NCBI GenBank assembly: GCA_019188255.1
Contig: JAETXT010000003.1
Coordinates: 806,001 to 870,000 of the forward strand
Length of the DNA: 64,000 bases
Origin: Verticillium longisporum
Taxonomy: Eukaryota; Ascomycota; Sordariomycetes; Glomerellales; Plectosphaerellaceae
Reading direction: 5' to 3'
Each line of letters opens with the position of its first letter. Within the stretch, counting starts at the first letter, position 1. The notes below the pieces were generated by a model. That model made no database searches. It saw only the letters and a list, made by a program, of their open reading frames with translations, and was not told the DNA's origin. Below, piece by piece: positions 47,521 to 58,342 of the stretch. The position numbers and the translations under genes are program-made.

Positions 47521-48273
47521 AGGGGTGGTACTGGTAGGCGCACGGTCATGGTTCTGTTTGTCAGAGTTGGGAATATGACGAGTATGATCTTTCTGATTCA
47601 TTCATGGTTTTTATATCGGGCTTCAAGACTGCCACGCCGGGTCACAGGGTTCGTCGTGTATGACCTAAGTACCTACCTGAGTACCTAGGTACCTAAGGCA
47701 GGCTAAGATAGGTAGAGAACAGCGGTCAGCCCCTGGAAGTCTCGCCGTAACATCAACCCCTGAGACGCTGGGGCCACGTTCTTTAGGGCTGTCTCCCCAG
47801 GGCAAGTACGGCGGACCCCCTCCCGGCACCTGCCTGTTCCTCTACCCAACAATGTAATGTCACATCATCATGCCAGGCAGGCGCGGCCCAGGGTAGCAGC
47901 GCCGCCTTCTTATCACTCGGCAGCTTTGCCAGCCTCGGGCCACGACCAATTTCCCTCCTTCGTTTGCGTCTCATTCACTTCAACCCCTCGCAAGCTAGAA
48001 GTTTTTTCCTGGTTCGTGACCTTTCTCAAGCACACGTCGTCCGTCTTCTGCTGCCATCAAAGGTATTGCGCCCCAGACAACCGTCACGATCGTTGGTCGC
48101 CTGGCAGCTTCTCCAAGAACCCGCATCGTAGCCCCAACGACTCCAGGCTTGTGACCATCTGCGACAGAGAATTGTCGTCATCTCATTCACGGCCAGCGAC
48201 ACTCCCGACATTATCGGCTATTTTCCTGCGTACCCTTTGTTCCCACAGCGCGAAGCATAGAGAAGCAGTAAAC
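47521..48273. other. Intergenic region ATR to zf-PARP gene
   Basis: 750 bp with the longest TACCTAGG-type array of the window (47664-47715). No gene recognised. Confidence 0.5.
47664..47715. repeat. Dispersed TACCTAGG-type motif, extended copy
   Basis: Successive AAGTACCTACC, GAGTACCTAGGTACC and TAAGATAGGTAG pieces directly after the ATR gene. Confidence 0.6.
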
Positions 48274-49537
48274 ATGTCGTCCTATCGAATCGGTCAGTTC
48301 CCTTCCATGCTGCATGCGCTTGCACCCGGCCGTCTCAACGTCACGCGTCGCGCATGACGCGCCGAGATCCATCAAGCTCATTCCCCAGCCGACCACAAAC
48401 TGACATGTCATCCTCCCCTCCCAGAGGTCTCCGCCAACAACCGCGCCGGCTGCCAGGATAGCGTCTGCAAGGCCACCGCGACCAAGTGCCTCAAGGGCCA
48501 GCTGCGCTTCGGCACGTGGACCGAGATCCAGGACCACGGCAGCTTCCGCTGGAAGCACTGGGGATGCGTCTCCGGCAAGCAGATTGAGGGCCTGCGCGAG
48601 ACATGCTCGCGTGGCGGCGACGCGTTCGACTTTGATGCTATCGACGGCTATGATGAGATGGCCGATTATCCCGACCTGCAGGCCAAGATTCGCGAGGCGG
48701 TCGAGCAGGGTCACATTGCGCCCGAGGATTTCAATGGCGTATGTTGTCTTTCTATTCCTTGCGCCTCTTCTCCAAAAGGAGACATGGCGCAAGCCACGGT
48801 TCGACAGCAACGATGATGCTAATCTCACCTAGGACCCCGAGTACAACAAGCCCGGCCAACGCGCCATCCGCGGTCGTGCAGCCGTGACCAAGGCCAAGGC
48901 TGGAGAGAATGACGATGCGGCAAAGGACGAAGAGGCCGAAAAGGCGCCTGCCAAGGGTAAGAAGCGCGGCCGCAAGGCCGCTGACGATGAGGGCGAGCCT
49001 GAAGCCGCAGAGGACACCAAGTCGAAGAAGCGCACCAAGACTGCCGTCGCTGCTTCAGTCAAGGACGACGAGGAGGAAAAGCCCAAGCCTAAGCCCAAGC
49101 CCAAGGGCAAGACTGCCAAGACTGCTGTCAAGGCGGAGGAGTCTGACGACGAGAAGCCGAAACCAAAGGCAAGGGGCAAGACTGCCAAGGCCGCTGTCAA
49201 GAAGGAGGACTCAGAAGAGGAGACCAAGGACGTTCCCGTCACAAAGGCCAAGGCCAAGCGCGGCAAGGCTGCCGCTGCTGTCAAGGCCGAGGATGAGGAA
49301 GAGCCCAAACCGAAGCGGGGGGCCAAGCGTACTGCCGCTAAGAAGGCTATTGTCGAAGAGTCGGAGCCTGAGGACGAGGACGAGGACGAGGAGGAGCCTG
49401 TTCCCAAGCCCAAGGCCAAGAAGGCCGCCGCTGCCAAGGGTAGAAAAAAGGCAGAGGCTGCTAAGGAGGAAGACAGCAACGATGCGCCTGCCGCAGCACC
49501 CAAGCGAAGGAGCCGCAGGAGTGCAGGTGGAGCTTGA
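48274..49537 (+). CDS. PARP-type zinc finger protein with Lys/Glu-rich tail
   Basis: Three exons (48274-48292, 48425-48738, 48833-49537) give 345 aa. The introns are 132 nt (GTCAGT donor) and 94 nt (GTATGT donor). It starts MSSYRIEVSANNRAG. The N-terminal zf-PARP domain has paired Cys in 'GCQDSVCKATATKC', the core 'GQLRFGTWTE', and the His-Cys pair in 'RWKHWGCVSGKQI', so it should bind nicked or damaged DNA ends. The remaining two thirds are Ala/Lys/Glu repeats with AT-hook-like 'KKRGRKAA', probably disordered and nuclear. No PARP catalytic domain follows, so this is a stand-alone finger. The partner and exact role are unknown. Confidence 0.85.
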
Positions 49538-49885
49538 TGTTGTGCCTCTTGGATGGTAACGAGCCATCAGTAGCCTACTTTGTTCTGGGGTCGTGTCATT
49601 CTGGTCTGACCAGCGGCGGTCTTTGAAGTTGAACGTTATGCGGTTCAGTTCGAGCTCAAGGCAGGGGCAAGTGTTGCCGCAAGCGTTACTGGAATAGGGT
49701 ACGGGTAAGTACAGGGCCAGGCCTTGGCCATGCTTGTTGTACTATATAGGAACGGTTGCAGACGATGCTTTTCCATGTATGGTGAGAGCAAGTAATAATT
49801 CACCTCAAACCTTTGGTATCTGCCTGTCTACGTAGTCGTGAACGTCGTGGTCAAATCGTAGACTTCATTCGTGATTGCCTCTCCT
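49538..49885. other. Convergent intergenic region
   Basis: 348 bp between two stop codons; nothing recognised. Confidence 0.5.
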
Positions 49886-51404
49886 CTATGCGGCCCCAAT
49901 CGTTGTCCACTTTGCCAGCAACTCGTTTACGATTTTTGAGTCATTTTCACTGCCGTCAAATTCCTCGTCCTCCCTCTGGGGGACACCATTGTCCATCTCA
50001 TCCTCTTCATTACCGAAACCTCCAAAGGACGCCTCGACGACTTCCGTGTAGGTTTGCTCTTCGCTCCTCGTCGACGGGTGATGAAAAATGACCTCGCTAT
50101 AGGTGATGTGCTGCGGAGGAGGCATAGCATCGCTTGCGTATGGGCTACCGCCCACGGGCGAATAGCTCGGAGAGATCGGAGAGTAGCCCGGCGACGCCAA
50201 TTCATACGGAACCGCAGGCGAGTAGGGCGTGAACGGCCGCGTGCGGTCGTCGAGCGGCGGCCTGGACGGCGGAAGAGCCGCGCCGAAATGCGGCGTCGGT
50301 CTCGCGGCGGCTCGGTAGCGTTCTTTGTGTCTCCTCGTTAGTTGGGGCTTCTCCTCGGGGGGTCTGGCGGTGCGTCTTACTTCGTTCCGGCTCCGGCTCC
50401 GGCTCCGGCGGGGCTGGTCCCGCCACCTCAATGAGCCGCTCGTGCAAGCGCTTCACGGCCTCGGACGTGTCAAAGGATGAGGCGACACCCTCGGACGACG
50501 CCGCCAGTCGCGCCGCCTCGCCCTGCTCCAGTCGACGCAGGTGGCCCGCCAGTTCCTGGTACTGCGCCGTCGGGATCTCAGGTCGGGGCTCGGCCGCCAC
50601 GAGCTGCTCGAGAAGCTTGCAGCCGAGGAGGAGCTCGCCTGCCACTTTTGGCCGTCCCTGCTCATCGCGCGGCGGAGATGCCACGCCGAGCGCGCCGAAA
50701 GTTCCCCCATCCTTTTCGTACGGCGGCAGCCCATTGTCGCCTCCTCTGGCCGCCATTTCCTTTTCCAGGAGAGCCAGGCTCCCGATGACGCGCCTCCTGT
50801 ACGCCTTTTCCTCCTCGTCAATGGCGCTGGGAAAAGTCACAAGTCAGCTCCAGCATTAGAGAAAGGTCCCATTCAGGACGTCAAACTCCAGAAAGTGATG
50901 TGAAATCCCCCCCAAAAATAAGGAGATGAAGATGAAAACGCACCGCCCTTTCACGTCCCGCGCATACCCCAAAACCTGCAACATGAGCCCCAGCCCAGCC
51001 TTCATCCTCTCCAGCCTGTCCCGGAGCCCCTCGAGCCTCTCGCGCCCCAGCGCCCAGCGCATCTTCTCCACCGCCCGCCCGCCGCGCCCGCCGCGCATCC
51101 GCGCGAGGCTCTGCCCGAGCAGCGCGTCGACCTCCTCAAACACGGCGAGGCACTCGCCGACGGCGGTCCGCGCGGCGGCGACGGCGGCGTCGGAGGCCGT
51201 GGCGCCGGACGCGGCGTCGGCCTCGAGCAGCACGGCGAGCTCGCGCGCGACGGTCGCCGTCAGGGACATGTCGCTCGCGAGGGCGCGCGCGTCGGCGGGG
51301 GCCGAGGCGAGGGTGCGCGCGAGGGTGTAGAGATTCAGGGAGAGGCGGGCGCCGAACTCGGCGAGGGCGAGCGAGGACGCGATGAGGCCTACGAGTTCGG
51401 CCAT
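49886..51404 (-). CDS. HeLo-like-N (fungal STAND N-terminal) domain protein with CTD-like heptads
   Basis: Exons 51404-50944, 50826-50381 and 50322-49886 give 447 aa. Introns are 117 nt and 58 nt; the second has GTAAGA, a CTAAC branch and AAAG, and explains what first looks like a frame change. The N-terminus 'MAELVGLIASSLALAEFGAR' followed by Ala-rich helices resembles the HeLo-like N domain that fungal NLR (STAND) proteins carry as effector or adaptor part. Here no NACHT/NB-ARC or kinase domain follows. The C-terminus is Pro/Ser/Tyr-rich and contains 'SPGYSPISPSYSPVGGSPY', close to the YSPTSPS heptad of RNA polymerase II, then an acidic end. Family assignment rests on pattern only; function unknown. 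A run of 14 C lies 16 nt before the start codon. Confidence 0.68.
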
Positions 51405-51776
51405 GGTGCAGTGCTCGCGAGGGGGGGGGGGGGGCTTGGCCGTGGAGGGGGAGCGGTGGCTTGGCAGTGAGCCTTCCCCCTCTCTTATTGTTGAGGGTAG
51501 GTAGTCGATCCTCGTTCGGCTTAGTCATGACATGTTCCCCTTTCGAGTGAAGACGCAGATTATCACGAGGAAATCACCGACTCAGCCAGCTCAGGCTTAC
51601 AGAAGAGCCATCAGGAAGAAAAAATAGTCCAGTTCATTCTATCATAGTTTGTACCGTCCCCGTCGCCATATTGCCGTAGCATTCAGCAATCACATACGGC
51701 CGTTACGTTGTAGAAGAGACAAGATCCCATCTCAAAACCCCTGCTCAAGCTAGAAAATTGGTCGTGGCACGTGTCT
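51405..51776. other. Short intergenic region
   Basis: 372 bp between two minus-strand genes. It carries a G14 run (51421-51434, C14 on the coding strand) just upstream of the HeLo-like gene. No other feature seen. Confidence 0.5.
51421..51434 (-). repeat. Mononucleotide C14/G14 tract in the 5' leader
   Basis: Fourteen consecutive G on the plus strand, 16 nt upstream of the ATG at 51404. Confidence 0.85.
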
Positions 51777-53482
51777 TTAGTATCCCCTTCGCATGGCATT
51801 CCGCGAGCTGTCATAGACAAAGTCCCGCTCCGTCACCCGCTCATCGAGATATTTGCTGCGCGGCTTTCCGTATCGCTGTTGCTCCCGCCACTCATGCTCC
51901 CACCGCGCACGGTCTTTGCGGTGCCTGCGTATCGTCTCGGTCAACTGGATGAGCTCTAGTACGTTGTCCTGCAGAGATGGGTCAGCATGGCTGTCACAGC
52001 CAAGGCAATGCGTCGCACTCACGTATTTGAGGTACTGCATCACATAGAAGAAGTCCTCCGTCTCCTCAAAGTCATAGCCACACTGGACAACAGCTTCACG
52101 ACAGACGAGATCTCTCGTAATCTCCGTCCACATCTGCTCCTGCTTGGGTTTCGGCGGAGCACGAGACGAGCCGTGACGGTCGCGCGACCGGTCAATTTCA
52201 ATATCCAGCTCGCGTTCATATCCTCCCAGCCGTTCGCGCGAGTCCCGTGGCGCCGCCGGGAGCGGAGCGGGCACCATCTGGCCGTCGCGCTCAGGGATAA
52301 ACTTGGTCCTGCGCACGCCGCTATAACGCTGCCAGGACGTGTCGGTTGATCCGCCGCCGACGCCATCCATGCGTACCCGCTCCGTGCCAGGAGGCACATC
52401 AACAATGGTCCAGTCCTTGGTGGCGCCGTTCCATGCCTCGCCCATGCGACCGCGAGAGTCAATCTTGGACGTGATGAATTCGGCCTCCTCATCGACAGGT
52501 GAGCGGGGAGGCGCGGCTGAGTGAGCCCGACGACGCTGGCCGCCATGGGTGTGATAGTGGCGATCCTCCACGCGGAGTGTGTCCCGATTATTGCTCACAA
52601 CGAGCTCATGTCCGTGGGCGTGGATGTGGGGGAACGTCGCTCCTGACTGGGCTCGCGATGGCGACTGCTGGACCGATGAACGTCGACGTAGGTCCTGCCG
52701 CGGGAGGTGATGATGTCAATATCAAGCTGCCTCTCCTCGGTTCGGATAGACGGGCGAGGGGCCGGGCGCGGGGGAGGGGGCGGGCTGGGCACTCGAGTCA
52801 CACCTAGCGCAGGTCAGCAGTGTCGTCGACTCAACTCGGGACCGGCACACAAGCTTACCGTGATCAATGTTCCGATAGTGCGTAATGACTTCTCTCTCAA
52901 TGGTCGGTCCGCGAATGACAGGTGGAGGGGAGGTGGAGGAGACGGCGAGGGGGAGGGCACGCGCTCAGGAATTCGTTCCCTCTCTCTCTGGATGATGCGA
53001 ATGTGATCCCGCTCCCGCTCCCGCTCTCGGTCGAAGGAGGAAGACCGGCGACGTCTTACTGGCGAAGGCGACCTCTCAACATATCGCATGGGAGCCCTGA
53101 CCGGAGCAGGGGGTGGTACAGGCTCTCGCAAGCGCTCGCGTTCGCTGATGCGAATGCGCTCACGCTCGCGCTCTTCGCTGATGTGAGGCGGGGTAAGGCT
53201 GCGGGCTCTCCTCGTCATGACCATGTGCTCGTGGCGGACAGGACTGGGACTCCGGAAACGGGGCCGAGCGACTTCGCGCGTCTCAACATCGCGCTGACGA
53301 AGGACCAGAGGCCCTGCCTCTTGAGGTCGGGGGTCGTCGCGGAGGAAGGCTAGGCGGTCACTCTCACGTTCGCGATCTTGAATGCGGACATCGTCATAGG
53401 TGGATTGAGGACGCCGGCGACCGGCAGACGAGGGAGGTGCATCGTAGTAGCGATCGTCATAGTCGCTTCCCCGGTAGGCCAT
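51777..53482 (-). CDS. Arg-rich fungal protein, DUF8035-like, two homopolymer frame breaks
   Basis: Exons 53482-52859, 52803-52023 and 51968-51777. It starts MAYRGSDYDDRYYD. A long Arg/Glu/Ser-rich region with RERERE stretches and SPSPVR motifs is followed by 'GPTIEREVITHYRNIDHG', then 'HIHAHGHELVVSNNRDTLRV', and a compact C-terminal part 'QMWTEITRDLVCREAVVQCG' to 'DFFYVMQYLKY' that resembles the DUF8035 end. The frame slips at G4 52927-52930 and G5 52628-52632 (plus strand). Adding one base at each gives 533 codons. The last intron (52022-51969, 54 nt, GTGAGT...CTGCAG) is a multiple of three and open, so it can be mistaken for coding sequence. The SR-like composition suggests a nuclear protein, but this is inference. 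Confidence 0.72.
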
Positions 53483-55869
53483 GGTGGGTTGGGTTCCTCG
53501 TGAGATTGACGAGGTTTGTTTGCTCGTATCTGTTGTCTGTTGAGGTTGAAAAGCCCGTGATGTGTGGTGGTCGAGATCCTAGCTGGTGGTAGTGGCGGGG
53601 TCGTGTGTATGACGGTCAGCACGAGCAGCAGCTGAGCCGAAAGTACACGAGATCAGTGAAACTCAGACGCTCGTGGCACAAACGATGGGGTGGTCCGTAG
53701 TGTGCAAAAGTCCAAGACCAAGCAAAATGGGTATCGAAGGCCGAGAGTCTATGTGTACGAGGAGAAGAGAGAAATACGGGCAAGAGGTAGCAGAACGAGA
53801 CGGCAGTCGGAGGGAAGATGCGAAAGTGGACAACAACGCCAGGCAAGTTGTCGAAGTCGATCGGCGTCGGGTTGGGTTGTGTTGGCGGGGGAGTGCGCGT
53901 GGCGGGAGACGGGAGTGAAGTGAATCAGACAAAAAAACAGGCCTGAAAGCAAGGCCCAAAGAGCTAGTCGTCCTTGTTGCTGGTAGGTAGCCAGGTCCCT
54001 CAGGTCTGGCGCCGTGCTTGACCTAACGCAAGAAAGACAAGTCGGGAGGGGAGGGCTTGCGGGTGCCGAGACGGGAGTCGATCTTGGAAAGAGTAACGAG
54101 CGTCGAGCGTTGTCGGCCGTCGAGTGTCAAGTGTCAATCGTCATGGCGCGGCGGGGGAGCAGCTGATGCGCCGTCCCGACTGGTCGGCTGGTCGTCAGGC
54201 TGCGTGCGTGCAATTGTTCCCCCCTCATGGAAGGTCACGGCGGGCTGGTAACACCAGGCTGTTATTAGTTGCGTTGCTGGGTGCGCTAATAAGCTGACAG
54301 AAGGGGCTGGATGCCGGATGTTGGAGGCTGGCGGCTGTCGAGACGAGGGGGCCCAGGGTCATCCTTGGGGGCCGCTGCAGAGTTGGCCCAGGATGAGGTT
54401 GAGCACCTTGTCACGATGGTGGGGAGTGTCTCGAAAAAAATCACTGAAATCGCCCAAGCTGAACAATTTTGGTTGAAATTGGGTTGCCACGAGTATTCAG
54501 TCCGCATCTGACCCGATACCCTAGGCATGGCGAAGCATTGAACATATCCCCATCAGGGAGCTCCTCGCCCAGCCTTCTCAAGAATGTGCAGATCAGATGG
54601 ATGAGGGGGCGAGGGGGCGAAGAGGCATCTTAGAAACAGGAGGAGACAGACAGCTTGGAGGAAGGTGCATACAAAGTCCCTGCCATAGGTAGTTAGGTAC
54701 CTAGGTAGGGACAAAAGTGCAAAAATTGGCAACCAGTCATCCATCAGTTGGGCAGGCAGGACGGGTCAGGGCGTGGGAAGCCTGCAGCAGGAGCGAGGAG
54801 GGGACACAAGACCAGGGTCTTGCCTCGCTGCCCAATGGAACTCCGGCAGGGCTTCGCAGCCTCAGAGGCTTGCGGGCTCGAGGGCTTCTGTAGCTACCTC
54901 TTGGGCACGTTGTTCCTGCCTGTCTTCGGTGACTGCTTGTGGATGGCAAGCTGGGCCCTGTGACGAAGCTGGAAGGAGGAGGGCGCAAGTGACCGACAGG
55001 TCGTGATGACGAAATGACACACCCAAGGCTGCGTATAGGCTGCTCATCTGTATTCAGGGTCTGATGAAAACCCGACCCAAGATAAACCAGGGTCTAACGT
55101 CTGCCAACTTTCTCTCAATGTCCGACTTGCCAACAAGCCCCCTTTCTTGTACTGCAACGGTCGCACTGATGGTAGCGGGCATGATTTTGTAGTCGAACAA
55201 GAATGAAGAGGGTTAAGGGGGGAGGAGGGGGGCAGGGGACGGGCCCTGACGTCATGTGGATCTGGGCTCGACCACGCCTGCCACCCGCCTGCCCTAGAGT
55301 CGTCGGTCGTAGTGAGGGGGTGCTCCTACCAGGCCCGTCCATTCTTATCCTTGCCATGGAGTCGAGGTCACGGGCGGCTGTCCCAGGCCCTCAACTACCG
55401 CTCTCCGAACACAAGCGCCTGAGAGGATTGCTGGCTCAGGGGTTTGTTGTAGCTATGTAACATCTGCTCGGAGGACCTGATAGAGGTCGTCAAATCAGCC
55501 CATACACGATCAAGCGTCGTCTCATAAGAGTCCTCGCCATGTATGCACGTCCCTCCTGAGTGAAAGTCGTTGTGCCTCGACTGGTAGGTATTTCAACACG
55601 CGCTGTCACCCACAAACATCCGGCGTCCATGCGAATAATGTATGTTGTATATTTCATGCGCGGATTTTCCTTTCGTTACCATCGTCACTAAACAGAGAAA
55701 AAAGACAGGAAGAGGAAGAAGAAGGGGCAAGAGACAAGATCGACACCCTCTTTGGTACCCAACCTCTCAGGTGAGCCCGAGTTTCCCAGGCTCTCTCGAG
55801 CATACCCGCACCAAACTCGCCAGTTCGCCGTCCGCACCATGCGCAGCCCATCGCTTTCGACGTCAGACC
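53483..55869. other. Intergenic region, 2.4 kb
   Basis: Lies between the DUF8035-like start and the PFK stop. It has one TACCTAGG motif (54684-54709). No gene or RNA supported. Confidence 0.5.
54684..54709. repeat. Dispersed TACCTAGG-type palindromic motif
   Basis: ATAGGTAGTTAGGTACCTAG and following bases; a further copy of the dispersed motif. Confidence 0.5.
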
Positions 55870-58342
55870 TCAGGCATACGCCAAACCGCGCTTCACATCC
55901 TTCGCCACGAGTCCCTCGAGAGGCTGCTCGCCCTGCGTATGTTGAGGGCGCCCGCCGAGAATGTCCACGACGTTCTTCATGTGCGCCCAGTGCGTCGCCT
56001 TGGGCCTGCGGTTCTTCCAGTCCGTGTCCTGCTCCTCGAGCTCCTGCATTGGCGTAAAGGTCACCTGTGCGCCCTTGATGCCAATAACGCTCGCGCTCAT
56101 CGGATCCTTCTTGCACCTGTTATGCGATTTGGGCCGGAACTCCTCGAGATGCTGCATGCACTTGATCGCCAGACGCACCGCGCGGCACCGGTCCATCGGC
56201 GACGGCACGCCGCCCTGCTGCACGTGGCCGGGGATACTGTCGCGCGATTCGAAACGGCCCCGGGCCTCCTTGCGGATAATGTCCGCGATGAGCTTGGCGT
56301 TGAACACTGAGTCTGCCTTCTCGTTGACGAGGATGAGACGTCCTGAGGAGGTCATGCCCCGATCGTGGGCAAATACTTCACGCAGGTGGCGCACGTCGGA
56401 TGCGTGCGTCTCAAGATCGAGCCCTTCCTCAGGTGTGTATACGGCGCTCGCTCCCACGCTGAGGCCTGCGAGCGTCGCGATGTAGCCTGACTTGCCGCCC
56501 TGCGTCTCGACGACAAAGACTCGCCGGCGCGTAGCCGACGCCGACTGCTTAATCTTGTCACAGTAGTTTACCAACTCATTCAGGCAAGTATCGGAACCGA
56601 GCGAGTATTCCGAGCCCGGGACGTTGTTCGATATGGTGGCCGGCAACAGGCACATGGGGATGCAGAGCGATGGGTACTGATCCCTCGCCTTGCGCAACTG
56701 CGAAACGGCATGGAAGGCCTCAAAACCACCGATCAGGAAGAGGGCATCGAACTGGTACTGCTCGATGAGGTTGGCGACCAGCTCCATGCCTGATTCCTCG
56801 GGCAACTCGCGGTTGGTTCCGATCTCCGAACCTCCCCGGCTCGCCCAGGCGTCCACCTCGAGCCAGTCGAAAGGTCGCACTGAGCCGACAGGCTCGTCGT
56901 CGTGGTGCCTGGTGAAGCCGGCAAAACCGTTGTGAATGGCAATGGGTTCGTGGCCCCGCGAGATACAGTAGGCCACGCCGGCGCGGACTGCGGCGTTCAT
57001 GCCGCCGGCAGGGGCGCCGACGTTGATGAATCCAATCTTCATCCTCTGCAGGTCTTTTAGTAAGAGAATATTGATTCTCAACGCACGTCACAACGACATA
57101 CCTCGCTGGAATCCAGTAGAGCGTCGTCCACCCTGACATTGGTTGTCATCATGTACGAAGTGAACATCTCGGCAAACTCGGTATCGCGAAGGCCCATGGC
57201 CGTTTCGAAATCCTTGGCATCAACTGCCTTGGCGACTTGCTTGGTGTCTTGCACAGCCTTCATAAGGGGTCTTCGTGTGATCTGGTTTTCTGTGATGGCG
57301 ATGAAGCACGTCTCCGTCTCGGGCGTTGCTTCGAGGACAGCCTTGACGGCCTCGACACCCTGGAGGGTGCCGAGCATCCTGTCATACGCCACGGCGGTGC
57401 CGCCGCGCTGGACGTGACCTAGTGTAGTGATACGGGTGTCGAGAGCAAGGCCGTCCTTGTTCGCCAGGATGTTCTTGACCATTTCCGAAGTGATCTTGTT
57501 GCCGTGCCTGTCGTGAGCGCCCTCGGCAATGATGACAATGGTCTTGCGCTTGCCCAGAGCTCGGTGCTAGAAAGGGTTTCGTCAGCTTTCAGGGCAATAC
57601 AACAGCTGTGGAGTCGCCCTGCGCTTACTCTCTTCACAATGGCACTCATGTCTTCCTCCCAGTGGTCATCTCTAGGCTTTTCCGGGATGAAGATGAAATC
57701 GGCACCCGTGGCAACGCCAGCCATGAGGGCCAACCAGCCGCAATGGCTACCCATGACCTCAATGACAAAGGCGCGTGCGTGGGACGAGGCAGTGGCCTCG
57801 ATATAGTCCACCATCTCGCAGATGCGCTCTAGGGCAGAGTAGCAGCCAATGGTGGCATCCGTGCCAGACATGTCGTTGTCGATGGATCCGACAAGACCGA
57901 CAATGTTGAGGTGCTTGTGCTTCTCGACCTGCTCGGGCTTGAGCTGGCCGGTTGACACGAGCTCCTCGAGGAGGGAGGGCCACTCGGCGCGGAACTTGTC
58001 GGCACCGGTCAGCGAACCATCACCGCCGCAGATGATGATGGCGTCAATGCCGCTGAGGATCATGTTCTTGGCGGCGGTGAGGCGACCCTTGCGCTCGAAA
58101 AAGGCCATGCAACGCTGGGTGCCGATCAGGGTGCCGCCCTGGGAGAGCCAATTGCGGACGTCCCGCCATTCGGCCTTTCTGATGCTGTCGCCGCCCTGGA
58201 CAAGGCCCTCGTATCCGTCGTACACGCAGTAGGCATCGCAGCCCAGGTGAATGGCCATGCGGACCACAGCACGGACGACACCGTTCATGCCAGGGGAGTC
58301 GCCTCCCGAGGTCATGACGGCGATCTTCTTCTTCGTGGCCAT
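55870..58342 (-). CDS. PFK1: ATP-dependent 6-phosphofructokinase
   Basis: Commits glucose to glycolysis by phosphorylating fructose 6-phosphate in the cytosol. Exons 58342-57629, 57566-57102 and 57045-55870 give 784 aa, with introns of 62 and 56 nt; length and two-half architecture fit the fungal enzyme. The catalytic N-half has '[18 protein letters not shown]' and '[11 protein letters not shown]' (ATP), '[11 protein letters not shown]' (catalytic Asp) and '[12 protein letters not shown]'. The C-half repeats the fold ('[17 protein letters not shown]') but has '[11 protein letters not shown]', where Asn replaces the catalytic Asp, as expected for the regulatory half. Only one PFK gene is in the window, so whether it pairs with a second subunit is not visible. 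Confidence 0.95.

Noticed and set aside
50323..50380. Apparent frame change in the HeLo-like-N gene beside a C6 run, like the other run-length errors
   Set aside because: A 58-nt intron with GTAAGA donor, CTAAC branch and AAAG acceptor spans the change and restores frame exactly, so no indel is needed.
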